Positions 14,770 through 19,873 of a stretch of 19,873 nucleotides of DNA are shown here, one piece after another. The stretch is from Desulfobacteraceae bacterium (GTDB lineage Bacteria; Desulfobacterota; DSM-4660; Desulfatiglandales; B25-G16). The stretch covers positions 1-19,873 of the forward strand of contig JAUWZC010000013.1 in NCBI GenBank assembly GCA_030615565.1. Direction: 5' to 3'. Under the pieces are notes generated by a model. The model searched no databases, had not been told where the DNA came from, and worked only from the letters and a program-made list of their open reading frames with translations. Position 1 is the first letter of the stretch; every line of letters starts with the position of its first letter. Both the position numbers and the translations under genes were made by a program.

Positions 14770-15354
14770 CTACTCAACCAATTTCACTATTTCATTTATC
14801 CTTTTCCAGAGCGCTTGTCTTCCCTGGCCAGTTTTGGCGGAAAAGGTAATAGGTTGATCAAAGCTTTCCTTTAGGAGTTGGTTTGAAATCAGATCAATCT
14901 GCCTATTTACCCCACTTTTTGATAATTTATCTACCTTTGTAAGCACAATAATTGACTTTATCTGGAATGCCTTTAGCCAGTTCAAGAGATCCAGGTCCCC
15001 TTGCCCTGGCTTCCTTCTTATATCCATAATCACCACAACCGCTTTTAGGTTGATCCTTTTTTTCAGATAGGTCTCAACAAGTTTTTTCCAATCCCGCCTA
15101 ACATTTAATGGAACCCCTGCATATCCATAACCAGGAAGGTCTGTTAAATACAAAGCTTTTCCAACGGAAAAGAAATTGATAGACCTTGTCCTGCCTGGCG
15201 TCGAACTTGTCCGGGCCAGTTTTCGGGAATTTACCAGTCTATTTATAAGGGAGGATTTTCCTACATTAGATCTGCCTGCAAAGGCAATTTCAGGCCTATC
15301 TGCAGGAGGAAATTGTTCAGGCAGGGTAGCACTCTTGAAAAAGGAGACTTCCAT
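14770..15354 (-). CDS. engB: Ribosome biogenesis GTPase EngB/YsxC/YihA
   Basis: EngB is a TrmE-Era-EngA-EngB family GTPase needed for large ribosomal subunit assembly. The 194-residue protein has all five G motifs: G1 GRSNVGKSS (27-35), the G2 Thr within STPGRTRSINF, G3 DLPGYGY (72-78), G4 TKVD (139-142) and G5 SAK (172-174). Its ATG directly follows the TAA of the aminotransferase gene with no base between, so the two are surely coupled. The last third of the coding sequence is duplicated in decayed form at 8057-8149, on the far side of the island. Confidence 0.95.
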   Translation of the reverse strand: MEVSFFKSATLPEQFPPADRPEIAFAGRSNVGKSSLINRLVNSRKLARTSSTPGRTRSINFFSVGKALYLTDLPGYGYAGVPLNVRRDWKKLVETYLKKRINLKAVVVIMDIRRKPGQGDLDLLNWLKAFQIKSIIVLTKVDKLSKSGVNRQIDLISNQLLKESFDQPITFSAKTGQGRQALWKRINEIVKLVE

Positions 15355-16497
15355 TTACCTATTTTTTAAAAATTGCTCTATCCTTCGGAGCCCTTCGGTG
15401 ATATTCTCGAGGGAGTTTGCATAGGAAAATCTGAGGTATCCTTCAGCATTGCTTCCAAAATCGATCCCTGGTGCAACACCCACCCCTGCTTTCTCTAAAA
15501 CCTCAAAGGCCAACTCGTAGGAGTTATTGGATATATGTTTAGCATTGGCCAAGATATAAAATGCTCCAACAGGATCGACACTGATTCCAAAACCGAGTTC
15601 TCTGAGCCTTTTGACTATATAATGCCTTCTCTGGTCGAATATGGTTCTCATCCTTTCAACATCTCCCTTTGCTTCACTTAGAGCTGCGAGACCTGCCCAT
15701 TGCGAGACACTGCTAGCTGAGATAAAAAAGTTTTGCTGCATCTTTTGCATAGGCCTGACAAAGTCCTTTGGTAAAATCACGTATCCGAGCCTCCAACCTG
15801 TCATGGCATATAGTTTGGAAAAGCCATTTAAAACAAATGCCTTATCTGTATACTCTAAGATCGTGTGCTCTTTACCTTCATATACCAGGCCATGATATAT
15901 CTCATCAGAGACGATATACGTTCCAAGATCAGCTATATTTTTCATTCTATCAGCTGAAAGGAGATTTCCAGCAGGATTTGACGGAGAGTTTATAAGGATT
16001 CCCTTGGTTTGAGGTGATATCTTCTGGGCAACCTCTTCTGGACGAAATTGAAATCCATCATCCTCTTTAGTATTTACAAATACGCAATTTCCACCAACAT
16101 ATTTGATAATATTAGGATAGCAAGGATAATAAGGATTTGAGACAATAATTTTATCTCCCGGCTCTAAGAGAGCCGAAAAGATCAATAACATCGCCGGCGA
16201 TGTACCAGAGGTTACAATCACCTGCTCAGGGTTTACATTAACAGCATATTTGTCTATATAGTGCTGACAGATGGCATCTCTCAACTCAGGTATTCCTAAA
16301 CTGTGAGTATAGTGGGTTTTCCCTTTCCTGATGGCCTTAATCCCGGCTTCCTTAATACATTGTGGTGTATCAAAATCTGGCTCACCTATCTCAAGGTGAA
16401 TGATGTCTTGACCCTGCCTTTCAAGGGCACTTGCCCTCTCCAAGACATCCATTACAATGAAGGAGCGGAAATCTATGGCCCTGGATGCAATTTTCAT
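15355..16497 (-). CDS. PLP-dependent class I aminotransferase (aspartate/aromatic type)
   Basis: A 380-residue fold-type I aminotransferase of the AspC-like 1-gamma group. It has IGEPDFDTP (38-45) and YTHSLGIPELR; N174 lies in SPSNPAG, D198 and Y201 in SDEIYHG. The PLP lysine K228 is in NGFSKLYAMTGWRLGY with R236, and a late Arg in YLRFSYA should bind the substrate carboxylate. The likely reaction is transamination of aspartate or an aromatic or branched amino acid with 2-oxoglutarate; sequence alone does not settle it. It is not clearly HisC despite the his genes upstream. It starts four bases after the TPR gene ends and abuts engB, within one packed operon. Confidence 0.9.
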   Translation of the reverse strand: MKIASRAIDFRSFIVMDVLERASALERQGQDIIHLEIGEPDFDTPQCIKEAGIKAIRKGKTHYTHSLGIPELRDAICQHYIDKYAVNVNPEQVIVTSGTSPAMLLIFSALLEPGDKIIVSNPYYPCYPNIIKYVGGNCVFVNTKEDDGFQFRPEEVAQKISPQTKGILINSPSNPAGNLLSADRMKNIADLGTYIVSDEIYHGLVYEGKEHTILEYTDKAFVLNGFSKLYAMTGWRLGYVILPKDFVRPMQKMQQNFFISASSVSQWAGLAALSEAKGDVERMRTIFDQRRHYIVKRLRELGFGISVDPVGAFYILANAKHISNNSYELAFEVLEKAGVGVAPGIDFGSNAEGYLRFSYANSLENITEGLRRIEQFLKNR

Positions 16498-16501
16498 AAT
16501 A

Positions 16502-17266
16502 TTATTTTATCTTTCCTAACAGATTTTTTGCCTCAGGAGTAAAAGTATTGGTTTTATCTAACCTTATGGTTTCTTCAAATTTTTCAATAGCAAGAGATGG
16601 TTTTTTAAGTTTTATGTAAAGTTTGCCAAGATAGAAATAGGATACAGGAGTTTCAGGTGCATATCGTATCGATTCTTCATAGGCACCTACAGCCTTATCC
16701 AACTCATTCATAGCTTCATAGGTAATCCCAAGATTATGATAGGCCTTGCTGAAAGACGGTTGATATTTAGTAGCCTTTAGATAGCTTTCCACTGCCTTTT
16801 TATACTCACCTTTTTTATATAATGCATAACCTAGGTTACTATGGGCAAAATGGGGTGTAGGATAAAGGGTATTTTCAAGGGCCTTTTCAAAGCATTTTAT
16901 AGAAAGATCCCACTTAGAAAGAATTAAATATGTATAGCCAAGGTCATTATAAGCCTCGGAGAAATTTGGTCTTAGCTCGATCGCCTTTTTAAAATGTGTA
17001 ATAGCCTTACTGTGCAAATCCATAAACCTGTAAGCAATGGCCAGGTCATTTTGTATTTCTGCATTTTCAGGGTCAAGTTCCTCTGCCTTTAGGAGTTCAT
17101 TAAGGCCAGCTGTAAAGTTTCCCTGCCCTAAAAAGGATTTTGCCAGATCTTGCTTTGCCTGGGATTGCCTCTTTTTAAGGGCTTTATCCTCGGCACAACC
17201 AGTCATGATAATAGCAAGAGAAATAAAAATTAGTATAATGCCTGTTTTTTTAAATGTAATCCACAT
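16502..17266 (-). CDS. TPR-repeat lipoprotein
   Basis: A 254-residue protein with a lipoprotein signal peptide. A hydrophobic stretch (10-22) ends in the lipobox IMTGC, so C24 should be lipidated. The rest is about six tetratricopeptide repeats, with clear units such as NDLAIAYRFMDLHSKAITHF, NLGYALYKKGEYKKAVESYL and NLGITYEAMNELDKAVGAYE. TPR proteins act as scaffolds; type IV pilus lipoproteins of the PilF/PilW kind look similar, but no pilus gene is near. I chose the ATG at 17266, two bases after the hisG stop, with GGTGA correctly spaced. A TTG at 17272 would touch that Shine-Dalgarno sequence. The specific role is unknown. Confidence 0.85.
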   Translation of the reverse strand: MWITFKKTGIILIFISLAIIMTGCAEDKALKKRQSQAKQDLAKSFLGQGNFTAGLNELLKAEELDPENAEIQNDLAIAYRFMDLHSKAITHFKKAIELRPNFSEAYNDLGYTYLILSKWDLSIKCFEKALENTLYPTPHFAHSNLGYALYKKGEYKKAVESYLKATKYQPSFSKAYHNLGITYEAMNELDKAVGAYEESIRYAPETPVSYFYLGKLYIKLKKPSLAIEKFEETIRLDKTNTFTPEAKNLLGKIK

Positions 17267-17268
17267 AG

Positions 17269-18141
17269 TCAAATCACCTTATTTAAAGGATATTCAATTA
17301 TACCTTCTGCTCCCTCTCTTATTAATTGAGGAATAAGTTCCCTGACCTTTTCCTTATGAATCATTACCTCGACTGATACCCAATTGGATTGAAAGAGATT
17401 GGCCATGGTTGGAGAGGTAATACTGGGGAGTAAGGAGATAATACCATCTAACCGTTCTTTTGGTACATTCATCTTTAAGCCTACCATATTTTCAGCCTTT
17501 AAGGCCCCTTTGAGGAGTAATGCAATAGTCTGAATTTTAGTTCTCTTCCATGGGTCTTCCCAGGCTTGCTTGTTTGCAATGAGTATGGTATTTGATTGCA
17601 TTAGTTCATGGATAATCTTCAATCCATGTGCCTTGATAGTACTTCCTGTCTCAGTAACCTCAACGATAGCATCTGCCAAACCTGCTGCAACTTTGGCCTC
17701 TGTTGTCCCCCATGAAAATTCAACCTTAACATCGATCCCTTTTTGGGCGAAGTATTTTCTGGTAAAATTAACCAGTTCTGTTGATATCTTTTTACCATTA
17801 AGATCGCCCAATTCCTTGATATCGGAGTCAGCAGACACTGCTAAAACCCATTTTGCAGGGCTTTGGCTCAGCTTGGAATATATTAGGTCGGCAGCAATAA
17901 CAACATCTGATTCATTTTCTTCTTTCCAATCTCTGCCAGTAAGGCCTGCATCTATAGTTCCATTTTCTACATAGATGGACATTTCCTGAGCCCTCAGTAT
18001 TGAGCACGTAAGGGTTTCATCGTTTATTTCGGGGAAGTAATTCCGATCAGTGATAGAGATATTCCACCCTGATTTCCCAAATAGTTTGAGTGTGGCTTTC
18101 TGCAGACTTCCCTTTGGTATTCCAAGCTTAAGCAAATTCAT
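17269..18141 (-). CDS. hisG: ATP phosphoribosyltransferase, long form
   Basis: HisG condenses ATP and PRPP to phosphoribosyl-ATP, the first and feedback-controlled step of histidine synthesis. The 290-residue protein begins LKLGIPKGSLQ and has the signature region VEVTETGSTIKAHGLKII. A C-terminal extension of about 80 residues (from about LKMNVPKERLDGI) is the ACT-like regulatory domain of the long form, so it should work without HisZ and respond to histidine. The ATG at 18141 overlaps the end of hisI by 14 bases. Longer in-frame starts would run deeper into hisI and add residues foreign to the family. Confidence 0.94.
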   Translation of the reverse strand: MNLLKLGIPKGSLQKATLKLFGKSGWNISITDRNYFPEINDETLTCSILRAQEMSIYVENGTIDAGLTGRDWKEENESDVVIAADLIYSKLSQSPAKWVLAVSADSDIKELGDLNGKKISTELVNFTRKYFAQKGIDVKVEFSWGTTEAKVAAGLADAIVEVTETGSTIKAHGLKIIHELMQSNTILIANKQAWEDPWKRTKIQTIALLLKGALKAENMVGLKMNVPKERLDGIISLLPSITSPTMANLFQSNWVSVEVMIHKEKVRELIPQLIREGAEGIIEYPLNKVI

Positions 18142-18517
18142 TTTTATATACCTTTTCTGGATCAAATATTTTTTTACCTGTGATAGTTTCCTTTCCATCC
18201 TTATCAATTTTGTTATGGAAGCAGCTCTCATATCCGAGATGGCAGGCAGCCCCCCCTAACTGTTTTATCTTAAGTAGGATAGCATCATGGTCACAATCCA
18301 CAATAATTTCTTTAACTATTTGGATATTTCCCGAAGTTGCTCCCTTGTGCCAGATCTCTCCCCGTGTTCGACTCCAGTAATGGGCCTCTCCGGTCTGGAG
18401 GGTGAGCCTCCAAGCATAGCTATTCATGTAAGCCATCATTAAAACTTTGCCGGATTTAAAATCCTGGGCAATAGCTGGCAGAATTCCATCACCTTTTTTA
18501 AAATTTAATTTGACCAT
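18128..18517 (-). CDS. hisI: Phosphoribosyl-AMP cyclohydrolase
   Basis: HisI opens the purine ring of phosphoribosyl-AMP in the third step of histidine synthesis. The 129-residue protein has the family core: VLMMAYMN, the motif AHYWSRTRGEIWHKGATSG, the metal-binding VDCDHDAIL with Cys and two Asp, and a later ACHLGYESCF with His and Cys. It lacks the HisE (pyrophosphohydrolase) domain fused in E. coli, so HisE must be encoded elsewhere. GAGAG lies before the ATG at 18517. It heads the operon hisI-hisG-TPR-aminotransferase-engB. Confidence 0.95.
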   Translation of the reverse strand: MVKLNFKKGDGILPAIAQDFKSGKVLMMAYMNSYAWRLTLQTGEAHYWSRTRGEIWHKGATSGNIQIVKEIIVDCDHDAILLKIKQLGGAACHLGYESCFHNKIDKDGKETITGKKIFDPEKVYKNEFA

Positions 18518-18676
18518 ATTCTCTCTTTCAATTTCTAAGCTGGTAATTGTATTTTTATGTTCAATCTCAGAGTTTCATTTTTCTATATACAAAAGATCTC
18601 TTATATTGTCTATACTGCAATGTTAAATAATTTATGTTATATAGTTTTTAAAAGATATTTATTAATTATTCGGGTT

Positions 18677-18753
18677 GCCACCAAGGCACCAATTCTAATT
18701 GTCAATTTTCAATTGTCAATTTTCAATTGTTTGTGTCTTAGTGCTTTAGTGGC
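18677..18753. repeat. Inverted repeat flanking an AATTGTC/AATTTTC tandem stretch
   Basis: GCCACCAAGGCACCAA (18677-18692) is an imperfect inverse of TTAGTGCTTTAGTGGC (18738-18753). Between them lie near-exact tandem units of AATTGTCAATTTTC (about 18697-18729). It sits against the outer edge of MITE copy 3 and has the look of a dispersed spacer repeat. Confidence 0.5.
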
Positions 18754-18757
18754 TCAT

Positions 18758-19020
18758 AAGAAACTAACTCCAGAAAAAAGCATGGTGATGTCTTTTTTTG
18801 CGCAATGCCCTCAAAATAAGGTTCCGTACTGGGTCGTTTCAAAATGCTGTATTACACACTAACCCTTAGAATCAATTGCTCCGTCTATATACACCATTTT
18901 GAAACGCCCACTGCTCTGAGCGATGGGAGGGCATCGCAAAAAAAGACATCACCATGCTCATAGTACAGTTTCTTTCATGTATAACCCTGAAGGAACCGCC
19001 AGGGTCATTTGCTGAATAGT
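18758..19020. mobile_element. MITE-like inverted-repeat element, copy 3
   Basis: Inverted relative to copy 1. The left arm (18758-18812) has AAGAAACTAACT, GCATGGTGATGTC, a T7 run and ATGCCCTC. The right arm (18926-18979) is its inverse, ending in GTTTCTTTCAT. An inner pair, GGGTCGTTTCAAAATG (18831-18846) and CATTTTGAAACGCCC (18895-18909), deepens the hairpin. Beyond the right arm, similarity to copy 1 continues (inverse of CAGGGTTATA, GACCCTGGCG and TCAGCAA) to about 19017, close to the purC start. The middle has diverged more than the ends, as in MITE families. No protein is encoded. Confidence 0.7.
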
Positions 19021-19043
19021 TATAATATTTAAAGGGTATAATT

Positions 19044-19873
19044 ATGACAGCACAAGTAGTCAGGGAAACACATTTTCCCAATTTAAAATTGCTTAATCGA
19101 GGGAAGGTCAGGGATATCTATGAGGTAGGAGATAACTTACTTATAGTTACTACTGATCGGATGTCGGCTTTTGATGTGGTTATGGATGACCCAATTCCAG
19201 ATAAGGGGAAGATCTTAACAAAAATATCCCTCTTCTGGTTTGAAAAAACCTCTTCCATAATTGATAATCATATAATTACTGCTGATCCAGATAAATATCC
19301 TGAATCTTGCAAGCCTTATAAAGAATATCTTTTGGATAGGAGTATGCTGGTCCATAAAGCAAAGCCCCTTCCAGTGGAATGCATTGTAAGGGGTTATCTT
19401 TCAGGTTCAGGGTGGCTTGAGTATCAGAATCAGGGGAGTATCTCAGGGATCCCTCTTCCTGAGGAATTGAAAGAGTCAGCTCTTTTGCCAGAACCAATTT
19501 TTACACCATCTACCAAAGCTGAGGCGGGAATACATGATGAAAATATTTCCTTTGCGGATGCTGTACATATTGTCGGAGAAGACATAGCCAGACAGATGAG
19601 AAGGATTAGTTTAAAAATATACCAATATGGAAGAGATCTGGCTTCTAAGAATGGTATCATCATAGCTGATACCAAGTTCGAGTTTGGGTTTGTAGATAAT
19701 AGTCTCATTCTGATTGATGAAATATTAACCCCGGATTCATCCAGATTCTGGCCCATGGATGAATATAAACCAGGGAGGGTTCAAAAGAGTTTTGATAAGC
19801 AGTTTTTAAGGGATTACCTTAATAGCCTTGATTGGCCAAAAAAACCACCTCCACCAAAATTACCACCAGAAAT
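19044..19873 (+). CDS. purC: Phosphoribosylaminoimidazole-succinocarboxamide synthase (5' part)
   Basis: PurC (SAICAR synthetase) couples CAIR to aspartate with ATP in purine synthesis. The reading frame starts at ATG 19044 and stays open for 276 codons to the window edge, so the 3' end is missing. It has LLNRGKVRDIYEVGD near the N-terminus, VECIVRGYLSGSGW, the substrate loop STKAEAGIHDENIS and IIADTKFEFGFVD. The length points to the longer, ADE1-like type of about 290-300 residues. AAAGGG (19031-19036) serves as ribosome binding site. The upstream 25 bp abut MITE copy 3, which may contribute to or displace its promoter. Confidence 0.95.
   Translation, partial: MTAQVVRETHFPNLKLLNRGKVRDIYEVGDNLLIVTTDRMSAFDVVMDDPIPDKGKILTKISLFWFEKTSSIIDNHIITADPDKYPESCKPYKEYLLDRSMLVHKAKPLPVECIVRGYLSGSGWLEYQNQGSISGIPLPEELKESALLPEPIFTPSTKAEAGIHDENISFADAVHIVGEDIARQMRRISLKIYQYGRDLASKNGIIIADTKFEFGFVDNSLILIDEILTPDSSRFWPMDEYKPGRVQKSFDKQFLRDYLNSLDWPKKPPPPKLPPE

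Noticed and set aside
15355..16497. hisC (histidinol-phosphate aminotransferase)
   Set aside because: The SKLYAMTGWRLGY lysine region and overall pattern fit the AspC-like 1-gamma group better, and other his genes lie two genes away.
18142..18231. 30-residue N-terminal extension of HisG
   Set aside because: It lies within hisI in another frame, and HisG proteins begin at the LKLGIPKGSLQ segment.

Overview
The window comes from a Gram-negative, LPS-making bacterium. Lipid A genes (lpxD, lpxA, lpxI, lpxB), an OmpH/Skp chaperone, an NtrC-family sigma-54 activator and dense, repeat-rich spacers point to a deltaproteobacterial (Desulfobacterota-like) genome or metagenome bin. That placement is an inference from gene content and style; no marker gene fixes it. 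The core genes are moderately AT-rich and strongly prefer AGG/AGA arginine codons.

Layout. (1) Positions 1-382 hold a copy of a long inverted-repeat element. (2) Positions 383-6555 are an envelope/lipid A cluster on the + strand: ompH, lpxD, fabZ, lpxA, lpxI, a Gfo/Idh-type oxidoreductase and lpxB. (3) Positions 6654-8006 encode an NtrX/NtrC-like response regulator behind a low-complexity spacer. (4) Positions ~8057-14769 look like an acquired island. It has a truncated cysteine hydrolase fused to an engB 3'-end remnant, an alkylglycerone-phosphate-synthase-like FAD enzyme (- strand), a 630-bp repeat-rich intergenic region, then a FadR-like regulator, a GlpD-like dehydrogenase and an FGGY kinase (+ strand). 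(5) Positions 14770-18517, - strand, are a tightly packed set transcribed hisI-hisG-TPR lipoprotein-aminotransferase-engB. (6) Positions 18518-19043 are a gene-free spacer with another copy of the inverted-repeat element. (7) From 19044 to the right edge is the start of purC.

How the genes fit together. The first cluster supplies UDP-GlcNAc acylation (LpxA, LpxD), pyrophosphate cleavage (LpxI) and disaccharide formation (LpxB). FabZ shapes the hydroxyacyl-ACP pool, and OmpH/Skp escorts outer-membrane proteins. The island could form a glycerolipid or ether-lipid module: a sugar/polyol kinase, a glycerol-3-phosphate dehydrogenase giving DHAP, and an enzyme that uses acyl-DHAP in its known relatives. 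All would sit under a regulator that closely resembles the acyl-CoA sensor FadR.

The most interesting signals are these. A FadR-type operator (AAGTGGTATGACCTCTT) overlaps a good promoter upstream of the fadR-like gene. A diverged copy of the engB 3' end lies at the other side of the island, fused to a cut-off hydrolase gene. A family of roughly 240-300-bp MITE-like inverted-repeat elements (two long copies, one partial) occupies upstream regions. Two opposed 15-bp tandem arrays form a long dyad in the island's central spacer. No rRNA, tRNA, CRISPR array, integrase or transposase gene was seen.
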